64,000 nt of DNA from Vanessa cardui (GCF_905220365.1 NC_061138.1:2046001-2110000); one strand, 5' to 3'; numbered from the stretch's first letter, positions 1 through 11,741 are shown. The notes: generated by a model not told the origin, from the letters alone. Program-made: numbers and translations.

Positions 1-674
1 ATTTTTCCCACTATTGGCCTATGATTTTCTCTAATTTCGAAGAGAAAAGGTGAAATTAAAAACAATTCACACTGTGATTTAATAACCAAATGTAAACAGG
101 TTTCGAGCCACCCCTCTTTTAAACGTGCCATAAAGAGCATGTTCAAAGTTCAAACATCCTGTAACGTGCCCTAGGAGCGAACGGGCAGATAAGCGTCGTG
201 CCATTGTCAAAAATTCTACGACCATTTCGCGAACATTCTCGACTCCAGCACGTCGTTTGATGTCTTCCTACCTTTTTAAACTTTATTGTGATGCGTGAAA
301 TTCGTTCTTTATTATTTTTTTAAATTGAAATAATTTTCGCTTCTTTTTTTAAAATTAGGTTTATACTTTTCTTTTGTTTTCTGTTTTTAGATTATTCTAT
401 TACGGTTTTAAATTATTTGGCGGTTGCTGTGTTTTGTAATATGGTTTTGTAATATTTGTTTTTAATGTTATACCAAGTTTTGATTTTATAACTTCACTTA
501 TGATTTTATTAGAACTACGATAAGACCTTAAATTTAAATAAGTATTTTTTAAACATTACAATTATCCGATGTTACTCTGTGATATAGAAATAATAACTTA
601 AATTCTCAGCTGTAATTTCTATACGGGTTTTAGCTTTCGTTCAAAGCAAACCTCTATCTATTCTAATAATCTAG
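1..674. other. AT-rich non-coding stretch
   Basis: I see only AT-rich sequence with T-runs around 300-400. There is no long reading frame, tRNA-like box or family repeat. Confidence 0.4.
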
Positions 675-953
675 CTAGCTTCTATTTTGTATGAAGAATC
701 TGTCTATATCGATACAGTATGTATAAGGAAATTGCGAACTGCGGGCACCGTTTGAATTCAAATGTTCCCATGTGGCTTCGGGGCCACTGATTAAAACATC
801 GTCGGCGCCTGACATTCGCTTTTCTTCGAATACCTTAAATGGAACATTCTGATCTTCAATCTCGCTAACGTGTTTCCACGGCAAACATTGTATCGTCGAA
901 ATTTTGTATGCCGTATTATTATTTGATATTTCTTTAAATGCTTGAATTGTAAT
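675..953 (-). CDS. unidentified open frame, possible exon
   Basis: The minus-strand frame is open for 92 codons between a TAA at 954-956 and a TAG at 675. The first in-frame TTG is at 882-884 and there is no good ATG at the 5' end, so if real it is more likely an exon than a whole gene. The middle (roughly 760-900) is richer in G+C than its flanks. It encodes a mixed, charged, protein-like sequence: PWKHVSEIEDQ, then KVFEEKRMSGADDVL, then GPEATWEHL. A CTAAAT that could serve as a branch point lies upstream, but the pyrimidine tract before the nearest AG is weak. I do not recognise the protein. The last ~25 residues look less protein-like and may be read-through of a splice donor near 750. A chance ORF remains possible. 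Confidence 0.3.
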   Translation of the reverse strand: MTIQAFKEISNNNTAYKISTIQCLPWKHVSEIEDQNVPFKVFEEKRMSGADDVLISGPEATWEHLNSNGARSSQFPYTYCIDIDRFFIQNRS

Positions 954-956
954 TTA

Positions 957-2430
957 GTTTTGTAACCGATTTAGCAATCGGACAAGGAACAAGGCGTTTT
1001 TTATTTGGCCGCTTATAACAATCGTGATGGGAATCGGGGCAAATTTCACGCATAAAAAAAAAAAAAACATTTAAATTTATACATGTGTGTCTCAAACAAA
1101 AAATTGAGGATAAAATCTTTTACTCTAATTGATTTCTTTAATTATGATTCCATCAATAAATTCTGACGAAGACTGACTGAATTGTAAAACCTACGCGAAG
1201 TATCTAGACCGCAACTGATATCTTTATAGCCGACATAAACATTTATCGTTCATAGAAATTGAATTCGCTGTCTGCTGACACAAAGGACCAATCGTTTATA
1301 GCCCTGTATAGCGATCTATGCTGTTTTAGAATTATCGCGTTAGCGACTTCAATGTTCAATTAAAACAATAGTAGCTGAATGCGTTTAAAGTCCAACATCT
1401 AGAAGATTTGCAAAAGATATTTTGTACGCTCGTTTAAGTTTTACTGTATAATTTTTGCAATGTAAGACGGACTCGATGCCCTCGAAGACGTCACCGTGTA
1501 TCACTCCGTGTCGCTGTAACGTAGTATCGAGAACACGGTGTCTGTTGATGGAAAACACGATGCGCCATAATACTTCCTAGAACTACTCTCATCCATTTGG
1601 CAATAGTCACGCGTCCAACTTCGCGTAACATTATATTGTCTTACGGTTTCGTTTGAATTTTAATGCTTTAACTTGGATTTAAGAGATTTTTTTTCTTCGT
1701 TATTTATATTTAATATTTCTTCGGTAATTGTTAAATGAGTGTTAATTCGTCGCGGTTTTTTAAACGTTTAAATAGTTGCTTTAATTCTTTTCAACATTAG
1801 CATCGTATAACATATGAATGACAAAAATCTTACGATTTTTTCTAAATCGCTTTAGATACTATACATGAGCAATTATGAATTAGTCTAATTCTTTTAGTGG
1901 AAATGCTAATTAGCGCAATTTAAGTTTTTGCTCATTCAATTTCGTCCGCTCTGCTGCGTTTCGATATGAAGCCATCAAAAATATATTCAAGTAATGTAAA
2001 ACAAGAACCGGATCGATTTGAGACCGAATGAATAATTGTGTACAGACAGACGTTGTAATGATAATCTAGCTAGTAATGTGGTTAGATTCATTTGAGATAG
2101 CCAGGTGAATGATCTGCATGAGTTGAAGGCCAAACATTTTTAGTGGTCGGTTTTTATTTATTAGTGCCTGCTTTTTATATGTACGTACAATGAGCGACAC
2201 GACATGTAGCATAAGTGGATCTCCGGCATCACTGAGTGTTTAGCGCGAAGTTTTCTGTAACGTTCACCTTCGATGCTAAACATCATCGCAGACTTCAACG
2301 GACGTATTCCCGTTCTGGTGAAGAATGTCTAAAATAATTCTCCAAATATTTTGGATCATATTAAGATTAGAATATCTGTAAACAAAAGTTGCAACAAGAG
2401 CTGATTTTAACTTTTTTCATAGGATTTATT
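957..2430. other. non-coding stretch, no recognised repeat
   Basis: Mostly AT-rich. A patch at about 1470-1620 has more CG dinucleotides but no open frame over 60 codons. Nothing else is supportable. Confidence 0.35.
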
Positions 2431-2434
2431 TTTA

Positions 2435-2665
2435 AAAGTCCGTCCTGGCTTCGCACGTCTATTTTAACTTTTATTCATATTTTTCTTTCTTTTTTTCGAC
2501 ATGTTTAATAATTGCCTATTTCAACTTATTTACCCAAAAACCTTAATAAATTATATACCTAAACCTTCTCATGAATTCCTCTGTCTATTAGTGACAACCG
2601 CACCAAATCCGTTCAGTAGTTTTGGAGTTTATCGCGAACATACGAACAGACACACTAGTACAGAT
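2435..2665 (-). mobile_element. decayed family-D Helitron-like copy
   Basis: Reversed and diverged. It shows 'ggcttcgcacg' at the left, then the 'cctaaaccttct...ctctgtctatta' block and 'aaatccgttcagtagtttt', in the same order as the reverse of the better copies at 15430 and 53933. No intact ends. Confidence 0.4.
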
Positions 2666-4600
2666 GAGTAGAAATGTTCAAAGTAAAATGAAATAGCTGT
2701 TTATGAAACAGGGAATTGCAAAAATATTTACCGGTAACTATTATTTTGTATACAACAACACAGTACGGTAAACTATTAAAGTTTTAATCACTTTTCTAGT
2801 AAGCGTATCTATTATAAACTTTGTATATATCATTAAATATTCGTCATTCGTTTATTTCTTCCTTAAATCATTCGCCTCGTCAATGAAATGTGATGAATGA
2901 ATTTGAATCGAACTTAGTATGCGTCGCGTTTAGTGGGGAGACGGTTCCATTAAAAGCTGACGCGGTACCACACGCCGAATCCTAATTGATGTCAAGTTAC
3001 ATGCAACATTCGACCGTTCTTAAGAAACTTGGACGATTCCCGGAAGAATTTCGTCTCTTGAAAAATAAGGCAGATGATAACATTCCTTTGAGAATATGTA
3101 TCATAAGTTTGAACCATGTAACCACCACACCACGCGTCGCCAAACACATTAATGGTTTAATGATTCATTTAAAAAGGACTAGTCATGCTATTTGGCCAGG
3201 TGCTGAGATTGTTCAAATTAAAACGAATGCCAATCCGAGCGTGGGGTCAAAATCCTGTACATAACCACATAGCTAATCTTAACTCTGTTACCATTGATAT
3301 AAAGTTTAAAATCCATCGGGAATCCCTAACGCTCTTCAGTCCACACGGTACAGGTTATATTTGTGGAAAATCTGTTCGTAAAAGGCATCCGTTGATCACG
3401 ATCGGTGTCTGTGAATTAGGCTTGATTGCGACTTAACAGACGTACCGATTAATATGGTTTTGGTGAACGCCATTTATAGGGCCCTCTGGTTATGACTCCG
3501 GCACGTACTTAAATTGCTTGTTTAGTTGTCGTTAAATGTCGTCGGACATTTGTAATTATGCCATTGTGCTCTAACGACTCTTCTAATGGAAATGTAGCAG
3601 AAATATGGCGCGTAGAATATGATTAATGTGCGTTATTTCATGATTTTTAATTGTGTAATTTTATAGTGTTCAAATTAATTTATTTTTACGAACAATTAGA
3701 AACGATATTTTTATTAAATAATACCCCTATAAGATAATATTATTATCTCTGTGTAGTTTAAAACCAAGTCGCTACCCGCCGTCTGTCTGTAACAGATTTT
3801 AATGCGGTTTCATTAATAATAATATTGATTCAAGAAAAGAGTTTATATGTAATGCATATGACAGTACTGAAAAACTGAGAATTTCAAAATTTTTTTTGGA
3901 CGAAAAAATATCAGATTTTTATCATTCATTTAATCTGATAAAGATCGTTATGATTCAATTTTACAAGATTATTCGTGAGCTCTGAATTAACTAATACTGT
4001 ACTTATTTCTAGGATTACGACTTATGGCTTTATTGAATCAAATCAATTACAATAAATATACGAAATTAATATGAAACGCTTGAACGTGTTATTGGAAAGG
4101 TAATATATAATACGGTGTTAAAATAATAATCGGTAACCGCAAAACAATCAAATTGGATTTTCATTAACATAGCCGCTACTTACGAAAAGAAGCCGTATTA
4201 ATAACGCAGGTACTTAGCACTTGTACAAGTAAAGATGATCGCGGTAAGAAAAGGCGTGTCGTGTTATATTGAACGTGCTAGATTATATAAAACAGAAATA
4301 TATATCGATAAAAATGAAATCATTGTATACTAAATATTTGGGCGAATAGCAATGGTCGTATGTCTAAAAGGTTTGTTGTTTATAATTAAAAAAATAAAAA
4401 TTCTCGAAATCAGCTAAAACACCGGCAAGTGGGTCCTGTATCTATAAAAAACTTTTTATAGTGGCAACAGAAATCGATTAATTGTAAAGATTTCAAGTGT
4501 CTAATTCAATTCACCGGTTCTTCTAAGGTCAGAGTTGCTAATAACTTCCATATTGAATAAAGAATTCTGGCTTGATTTTGACTTTCATTACAATTCATGA
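2666..4600. other. non-coding stretch with two overlapping short frames
   Basis: Open frames at 2986-3264 (92 codons) and 3185-3436 (83 codons) overlap in different frames on the plus strand. Neither resembles a protein I know, and the overlap argues that at least one is chance. A partial family-D 5' segment lies at about 3750-3835. The rest is AT-rich. Confidence 0.3.
3750..3835 (+). mobile_element. family-D Helitron-like 5' fragment
   Basis: Carries the order 'aagtcgct...ccgtctgtctgt...gattttaatgcggttt' seen at the start of the D copies. The 3' half is missing. Confidence 0.4.
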
Positions 4601-4602
4601 TA

Positions 4603-4735
4603 TATCATCATTATCCTCATCATCATCCTTCTGCCCTTATCCCAATTTTATTTGGGGTCGTCGCTGCACGTCTTTTCCTCCCATACTTCTTTGTCAGACA
4701 ACCTTTATAAGGGTACTAATTTCCCGCCCACATTG
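4603..4735. repeat. family-J repeat ('ttatttggggtcg')
   Basis: Contains cat/cct triplets followed by 'cttatcccaattttatt' and 'tggggtcgtcgctgcacg', a segment I associate with widely dispersed lepidopteran repeats. A weaker possible relative is at about 51960-52075. Its class is uncertain; it may be the 3' tail of a retrotransposon. Confidence 0.4.
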
Positions 4736-4899
4736 ATATCTAAGTATGTTCCTAGTGTCTGTTAAGATACTGGCTATTTCACCGTTCAAGTCAAAACAGC
4801 AAAACAAAGTACCCATTGAACAGAAACGAGTATCTTCAATATTCACGAAGCAACAACACCATTAACAAGCAGTGTTTTCTATTTCTGAGTTGCAATACT

Positions 4900-5212
4900 G
4901 GCGAGGTATGTATCTTATGATTGAACGCGTGCATCTTAACCGATGAATGCGGGTTCAAACCCAGGCAAGCACCACTGAATATTCATGTGTTTAATTTGTG
5001 TTTATTATTTGTGTGTATAATTCATCTCGTGCGATGAGGGAAGACAGGAAATCTGCATGTGTCTATGTTTCATAGAAATTCTGCCACATTTAAATTCCAC
5101 CAACCCCAATTGGAACAGCGTGGTGGAATATGTTCCAGGACTTTTCCTCAAAGGGCCTCAAGAGGCCTTAGCCCAGCGGTGGGATATTTACAGGCTGTTT
5201 GTTGTTGTTGTT
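4900..5212 (+). mobile_element. family-A tRNA-derived SINE (Metulj-type)
   Basis: Family-A layout. The ~75-nt head is tRNA-like, with an A-box-like 'tggcccagtgg', an anticodon-arm-like 'gcatcttaaccg' (CTTAA as in tRNA-Lys) and a B box 'ggttcaaaccc', ending 'gcaagcacca'. A body follows with 'aattcatctcgtgctc', 'aaacatcgtgaggaaacc', 'ggaacagcgtggtggaata' and 'ggccttagcccagcagtgg'. The tail is (ttg)n. In this copy the A-box end is eroded, the B box (4953-4963) is intact and the tail is gttgttgttg. Metulj SINEs of this kind are known from butterflies; the family name is by resemblance. Confidence 0.75.
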
Positions 5213-5517
5213 TGTTTTTTACGGTAATACCTTCTACCATGATAAGGAATATACAGAACCTGTTACGACTATGGGACAATCTTCACCTGCTTTCCTGTTA
5301 TTCATTAAATACATATAAACTTTTAATTTCTGAGACATTATGAACTAATGCGTAATTGGTTTGGTTGGTTTTTAATACTATATTAGAAGGTCAAGCTTAT
5401 TAAAGAAATTTGAGGTCAAGTAACTTCACCTAATACAAATTATTCCATATCAATAGCTATATATTCAGTATTGCTTATTAAAAATTCATTGTAAATACTT
5501 TTTTTACGTATTATATA

Positions 5518-5645
5518 ATAGGTAGGCAGACAGGCCAGTGGTCATTATCGCCCATAGGTATTGGCGTTGCAAGAAATACTAAGCACTTCGTACATCAAAT
5601 CAATGCGCCATTAATCGTGGGAGCTAAGATTTTATATCCCTAGTG
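5518..5645 (-). repeat. old family-B copy
   Basis: Diverged reverse copy. 'ggtaggcagac...gtggtcattatcgcccatag' and 'aatgcgccattaatcgtggga' match the reverse of the copy at 44556-44845. Confidence 0.45.
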
Positions 5646-5659
5646 AGTGGTGGACTAAT

Positions 5660-5905
5660 CTCGTCAGAGGGCTATGGTATTATCAGAATGAGACCCCCAT
5701 CATTTTTTATGTGTAACAAGACTTGATAGCAGTAGAGTATAGCGTTTTGATCTTGATAAAATGATGTAGATACTAAGCACATTTTTAAATTCTTGTTTGG
5801 GATTTGAGAGGAACGTGGACGCCATTGGGAGCCTCTCAAGACTGGAGGCCCGGGTCGATCCGCCCCTGTTAGTCCGCCACTGTTCCTAGCCCTGCAGTTA
5901 CACTG
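5660..5905. repeat. family-H 'ggcccc/gtccgcc' repeat, decayed
   Basis: Has 'aatgagacccccatcat', then 'ggaggcccgggtcgatccgc' and 'ctgttagtccgccactg'. This resembles a common insect repeat built on 'ggggcccctgggc' and 'ccgcccctg' motifs, seen again at 57412 and 63032. Class uncertain. Confidence 0.35.
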
Positions 5906-7907
5906 ACTCAATTACCCTTTTAAATCGAAAGTATTATTAGTATATTTTTGTGGTAATGAAACAATATATAATGTATTTAGCCAGACGGAATTGCCCAAAG
6001 AAACTACTACTACATACTACCGAGTATCTAGTACATTTGCAAAGTACAGTTCTAGATTCGAATCTGCGATGCGTATAAGCTATTCACACGTGTCTCAAGC
6101 GCCATCTCGTCTCTCAAGACCGACTGTATATTTCAACCGGAACAAGCTAATAAATTTGTATGTTACATATTAGCATAAGTATCAACTGGGCCACTGAAAA
6201 CAAAAGTGGTTTCAGTAGTAACTCCGGTTTCTGTTAACGTACGAATGGGTTGTTTGGAGTTGAAATATTTATAAGATTAGATAAATGACCGTTAATAAGC
6301 GTATTATATTCAAGTGTTTTTAATTGTCTATTGTGTTCTAAACTTAAATCTTTGAGTGCTTGTAATTTGTTTTTTTTTTTTTCGAAGCAAAGGATTATAT
6401 TTCTTGACTACGGTCTCGTTTAGAAATGACTGGCTTAAATTAAATTTATCACAGTATTAATTTTTATTTATTTTGATTTTTTTTAATGGCAATAAATATA
6501 TTCCTAGGAAATCGCTATTAATTTAATGATCAACATACTATGCAGACGAAGACGCGCTAATCGTGATCAATAAAAAAGAGTCTACTTGAAATTGTATATT
6601 TTCCTTAACTAAGGTCAACAAGTTCAGCAAAAAAAAAACTCCAATAAAGATGTGTTCATACAGTCAATAGGTTCTAACAAGGCGTTCGTGGATTGTTGAC
6701 CGCTCTATGATTATAATGTAATGGTTCATCTTTGTAATGATAAAGACCTGTTTACATCGATGCAATTGACATGAGTGACATTGTTGTGATTCGGCTGTTC
6801 GAATTTTGAAAATTGTTCTTTAAGCAGTTGGTGAACTTTTTTTTAAATTTATATAAGTTATTTTTTTGTTATATTCTAATTCCTTTTTTAAATTGTTCTA
6901 TGAAATTTGAAAATTTCTTTTTTTTTTTTAATTTAGAGTTGGAGCATACGCTTGACCGCAATCACACCCGTTGATAATATTTTTTGCTATCTAAGATGAA
7001 ATGAAATACCCAGAAAATTCCAGCCAATATATTTTTTATAAATAATTTAAGCAAAGATAGTGTGCTGTAAGCCTTATAGTGAAATGCCGACAGTGTCTAT
7101 AAATTCAACGGTAGTTTGAGGTTAGCTAAATCAATGAGTTCACATCTGAGAGAACATGCCGATGTTATAGTAATTATTATTTAGCCGACATGCTTTTAAC
7201 CGAAGAAGCGGGAGATCTCGTTAAAAGATTTTAAATGGCAACACTTATGCCAATATCAATAAGAACTATTCTATATTTGAATTTTGCAGTTTGAAGCATC
7301 GAACCGTGCGAGTGAATGAGAAATATTTCGATTTTTCTTAATTTAATCGCAACGTAACGGTCTCAGCATAATATTAGACTTTATAACTTAATGTGTTGCC
7401 AGCTTATATGGTTTTAATTAATAGTCCATAAATTGTTCCAACGGTCGTAAATCGTGAATATTGATAATCGTGGTTTTTAATAAAAAAAATAATAGATTCG
7501 CATTCATAATTCGCACGAGTCGCGTCAATGTTGCATTCATGCCGTACATCCTCTGAGACAGGACCCGGGAGCTTTAACGCAATGCAAATTCAAGATTTAG
7601 GGTCGTAGCACTCGGACTTTGTGAGGTGAAGGGCAGTATGTACGCTGGTTGAATGAGGCGATTGGTTTCCTGCCGCTCCGAATTGAACGACATCCGTCGA
7701 ATGATGTCATTTGCCGTAATAAATACTTCGAACTCTTGACTATTGTGCCACTGTGCCAAGAGAACATTGTTGTAATGTGTCTTTTGATGGCGTGGAAAAT
7801 TTTGATTTTATTATTTTATTATTTAAACATCACATTGTTATTCATAGTCGAAGTCTGTCTCTATTCGATTGTAACACTTCCTTATCCACATAGATCTATC
7901 CTGTCGT
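5906..7907. other. non-coding stretch
   Basis: AT-rich with T-runs at about 6370, 6840 and 6920. At 7574-7909 two unrecognised frames on opposite strands overlap inside a less AT-rich patch; neither is convincing. Confidence 0.35.
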
Positions 7908-8193
7908 AGAGCTGAGATGGCCCAGTGGTTAGAACGCTTGCATCTTAACCGATGATTTCGGGTTCAAACCGAGGCAAGTACCACTATATATATATTATCT
8001 GTGTTTATAATTCATCTCGAGCTCGGTTGAAGGAAAACATCGTGAGGAAACTTGCATGCGTCTCATTTCATCGAAATTCTGCCACATGCTCATTCCACCG
8101 ACCCGCATTGGAACAGCGTGGTGGAATATGTTCCATAAACCCTTAATGCGAGAGGTGGCCTTAGCCTAGCAGTGGAGAATTGACAGGATGTTA
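7908..8193 (+). mobile_element. family-A SINE
   Basis: Complete head with A box at about 7917-7927 and B box 'ggttcaaaccg'. The body is complete to 'ttagcctagcagtgg', but the tail lacks a clean TTG array. The short frame at 7952-8146 is made of SINE sequence and is not a gene. Confidence 0.8.
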
Positions 8194-9220
8194 CTGTAAC
8201 TCCTTACCTACGAAATAATCTTCGAAGGAAATATCTCTAACCTGAAACGACCTAGCGAAATATAAAGCGGCTTATTTTTATTTTTTTTTCTTTCCAGTTA
8301 TACTTTTTCATCTGTTAATGCCTCGAGGCGATCGTTCCATTCACAAGGTGTGTTGCCATATAAAGCTGTTAGTTTTATTGCCTCGGGCACATTGTTCTTT
8401 GACATTTTTTTTAAGGATTTTGCAATTAAAAATTTACAATTGAGTGTGTAGAGAAGGTTGTTGATACTGCGTTTTAACTGATGATACGAGTTCTAAATTA
8501 AAAAAAAGTCTTATTTTTTTTTAAAAGGAAAAAAATATGTCAGGCTTATAAATTAAAGCGGATTGAATTTGGTATATTTAATTTGTTATATTTAATCGCC
8601 CTTTTGTTACAATATTATTATATATTAAAATTAAAATAAAAATGTTTTTATAGACAGAGATAGATATTCCTATCTGCCTAGTAACCTCTCTAACCAGTCA
8701 TTAATAACCATACATTAGTACTAAAGTGTTTTTGCAACATTTACAGATCTTTTATAATTAATGAATTGTGAAATCATAAAACATAATGAAATATAACAAA
8801 TTTGAACAGGTTCTTATCGACTTTGATTTTAACGTATGGAAATTATAAAATTAAATGTTATTTATATAAGCAAACATATGTTGAATATCGATGTATGAGA
8901 GATAGACAGCTGAGAACCGGTTCAGTAAAAGCAATATTTCGACAATGGGGTCTCCGCACTAACTGGCCGTCACAGAAAGTTAATTCCTATCCCGAGAGGA
9001 GTAAGGGTTATAATTAAATACATAAATGTATGCCAAACCTTAAAACAGTGCAAATATTATCAGAGATAGCTTACTTTAAAAATTTAAAGTATAATACTGG
9101 ATCGTTGAAAATTTTGAAAATGGAATCAACGAAATAATTTGCGAAATTTGAATATATTTTTTTAATCTTCTTTTCCGACGAAGTCCTTTCACCTTTGAGC
9201 CTCCTTAAAATCGCAATTTT
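8194..9220. other. AT-rich non-coding stretch
   Basis: Poly-T near 8275 and 8510. No family repeat and no credible coding frame; a 71-codon frame at 8802-9017 is unrecognised. Confidence 0.35.
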
Positions 9221-9476
9221 TTTTTATGGTATAGGTTGGCGGACGAGCATATGGGCCACCTGATGGTAAGTGGTCACCATCGCCCATAGACAATGACGCT
9301 GTAAGAAATATTAAGTATTCCTTAAACCGTCAATGCGCCACCAACCTTGGAAACTAAGATGTTATGTCTACCGCCAAATAACAATACCGAGTATTGTTAT
9401 TTGGCGGTAGAATAACTGATGAGTGGGTGGTACCTACCCAAACGGGCTTGCACAAAGGTGGTAGGGCCACCAAGTA
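9221..9476 (-). repeat. family-B repeat with internal foldback
   Basis: Family B, read plus, runs from 'agggctttgtgcaagcccg' through 'accacccactcatcagtta', 'ctaccgccaaataacag', 'gtaaggaatagttaatattt' and 'ccatcaggtggcccatatgc' to 'cgtccgccaaccta'. No coding capacity is visible and its class is uncertain. This reversed copy has both ends, but ~50 bp of the middle are replaced by an inverted copy of the adjacent 20 bp (see 9367-9411). Confidence 0.7.
9367..9411. repeat. perfect 20-bp foldback, 5-nt loop
   Basis: The arm at 9367-9386 is the exact reverse complement of 9392-9411, with loop ccgag. The right arm is normal family-B sequence (tattgttatttggcggtaga). The left arm replaces the segment that other copies have between 'gatgttatgtc' and 'aatactgagta'. 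Confidence 0.95.
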
Positions 9477-10975
9477 AAATATCAATCAGCAATATCATGA
9501 TTTTGACATAGGTGTTATAAGTAATAATTACTATTTGAATTCATTATTTTTTTCCTAGATTCTACGTATAATTATGTGGTTATATAAGACTAGTTTAAGT
9601 TAGTATAGTGTTCTTGAATTCCAGACTGCACCTACCTAGGCGGACTTACCCAAATCGCTACCACCAGGTGTCCTATTCTTAAAGAATAATAGTTCAACGG
9701 GAATTCAAATATCAGAAGCTTGTAAACAATAAATGAATTCAAACTGCATGGATTGAAGTATACGTCGTATGGGGCGTCCGAAAACTACGCAGTTCATTTT
9801 GTCCTTTGTTAAGACCTCGCTTTCTTTCCATGTAGCCTGACGCAATTTGTGACGTAACTGTCTAATGATGGAACATGCATTTTTGAAAGTTTTCTATTAA
9901 AGAAATTGTGAGAATATTTTCTACTAGTATTGAAGTAGGTAGGGGAAGAGTTGTTTTGTTATAAGTAGGCCGTTGGTCAAATGTGTCATTTTAAGTCACC
10001 ACTGCTTATGGATGTCGGCACTGTTAGAAACTTCAATTATTTCTTACTTCTTTGTTGCGCCTTGGGAATTAAGATGTCCCTTGTACCTATAGATATGTAC
10101 TGGCTCATTTACCTTTCGAACTGAAACACAAGCATACTCATTATTGCTGTCCGCATCCTACTTCGTCCGCAACTATAGGTATGGTAGTTAGTGACTTACA
10201 AAGCTAGCAAGCACCAAGTTGAACCAAAAAGTTATTGTATTATTAATTATCAATACTTTTTTGCTTTGGGTTGGGGAGCCAAGACTATTTTAGGATCAAG
10301 AGACGTTGTCTTAGACAACTAACAGTTAGGTTGATGCGCTACAGTTTGTATGGATATAGATCCACTTACCTTCGAGACTCATATTCATGTCTGCCTTCCA
10401 TAAAATATAATACATATGCGTTATGTTTAATTTAATCCAATTTTAACTTAGGTATTTGAAATTAAGACTATGATAATCAACATTATGTTTGTAAATAAAA
10501 GAAAGAAAATACTTCTTGTAAATGTGTTAAATTGATCTTACTTAACACAGGTTTTAAATAATATTCTATTTATGTCCTTATAGTATATCCGTATAGTTAT
10601 AATTATTCTCTGCCCTGACATATTCGAACAAAATTTTATTTTATCAAATTGTCAAACAAAGAAGTACGTCTAAATGACCAAAGGCAATCCTTCACATTTG
10701 ATCGATTTAAATTCTTAACGTTAAAATAAAATGTATTGTCTATTGTTTCGATAGTCTATGCTCTCATAACTGTACGGTATTAATTTTGCATTGTATCATC
10801 TGTGCAGCGCAGATTAAAGAAAGTTTTTACCGACATCGAATAAGGAAGAAGATTGGCTAAGAATTCTGCAAACAGCAAATTATGTACAAAAATATGAATA
10901 ATTTGCTTAATTTTAATGTAATGATTTTACATAATTGTAGTATATAATGTTATTTATTAGTAATGTTTATTTATA
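9477..10975. other. non-coding stretch with an old family-B copy
   Basis: A diverged reverse family-B copy lies at about 9964-10155 ('ttgggaattaagatgtccct', 'actggctcatttacc'). The rest is AT-rich and without recognisable features. Confidence 0.35.
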
Positions 10976-11128
10976 AAATCAAATTATACTTTATTCAAGT
11001 AGACTTTTACAAGCACTTTTGAATCGTCATTTTTCAAACCATATTAAGTGAAGCTGTAATAGCTTCGGAATGCAGATTCCACCGAGAAGTACAAGCAAGA
11101 AACTCAATAGTTACTCTTTTTTCTTATA
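10976..11128 (+). repeat. family-F repeat
   Basis: Family F, read plus, starts '(atcaaa)n' then 'actttattcaagta', 'ttttgaatcgtcattttaca', 'agtgaagctaccacc', 'ggaatgtagattctaccg', 'gaagaaccggcaagaaactc' and ends near 'agttactctttttc'. It is common in lepidopteran genomes; class uncertain, possibly a SINE or LINE tail. This copy is about full length with moderate divergence. Confidence 0.6.
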
Positions 11129-11301
11129 TAACTCAGTCATATTGACTCTTGTTGCTCCAGTGGCCTCTAGCAGTTCCAAAGGTACCTGATTGAAATCCCG
11201 GGATCGGTCAATTAAATGTCAATTTACTACTTGAATCTCAGGAATGTTGAATGTGTATCTGCTAATTTTTGCTGATAAATCCTTTTCCTTACTTCTGTGA
11301 G

Positions 11302-11485
11302 ATCAGCAAGTAATATGCAAACTAATGTCAACCTAAGAACGCTAGGCTATCCTCTAGAAAGGCCTTACACACGTTACTATACCGCTTCTGAAGAATCTCA
11401 TCTAAATCTTTCAACTAATACCCAAGAGTATAACAAAACGGTTCGCAAATATATCAATGGCCTACAGTCGGACAATGACCTTTAG
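11302..11485 (+). CDS. unidentified candidate terminal exon
   Basis: A plus frame open from 11297 to a TAG at 11483-11485 encodes a hydrophilic, unbiased sequence including LRTLGYPLERPYTRYYTASE and NTQEYNKTVRKYINGLQSDN. Codon choice is mixed, unlike AT-driven chance frames nearby. A pyrimidine-rich stretch (ccttttccttacttctg) followed by AG at 11300-11301 or 11305-11306 could be a splice acceptor, which would make this a last exon. I do not recognise the protein; the Tyr/Asn/Ser-rich end could be a cytoplasmic tail. No upstream exon or poly-A signal close after the stop was found. Confidence 0.33.
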
Positions 11486-11552
11486 TGAGACCTAGATATA
11501 ACTCAGAAATAATCTTAAAGTTTGAGCTATATATCTAACGAAATCGTTTTAA

Positions 11553-11604
11553 GTATTTTCAATAGGCATTAAGTTAGATAGTTATCTATGTAAAGTAACG
11601 ATTT
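11553..11604 (+). repeat. 52-bp exact direct repeat, copy 1
   Basis: Starts 'gtattttcaataggcatt' and ends 'aaagtaacgattt'. Identical over 52 bp to 11690-11741. Confidence 0.95.
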
Positions 11605-11609
11605 TGGTA

Positions 11610-11690
11610 ATCTCTTTTTGATTCGAATTTGTTCAAATTTTTTTTAATTATTTGAAATTAGAACCGATAAAAATCTTCATCTCATATTTG
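11610..11690 (+). repeat. short dispersed segment shared with 13005-13090
   Basis: 'gaaattagaaccgataaaaa' and 'tcttcatctcatatttgta' recur with few changes at 13005-13090. It fills the spacer between the 52-bp direct repeats. Confidence 0.6.
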
Positions 11691-11741
11691 TATTTTCAAT
11701 AGGCATTAAGTTAGATAGTTATCTATGTAAAGTAACGATTT
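11690..11741 (+). repeat. 52-bp exact direct repeat, copy 2
   Basis: Identical to 11553-11604, starting 137 bp downstream. The sequences diverge immediately after 'acgattt'. Confidence 0.95.

Noticed and set aside
7952..8146. Short plus frame
   Set aside because: It is the body of a family-A SINE in one reading frame. The same applies to frames at 5059, 14667, 34632, 39776, 39813, 47572, 51101, 51175, 57892 and 62608.
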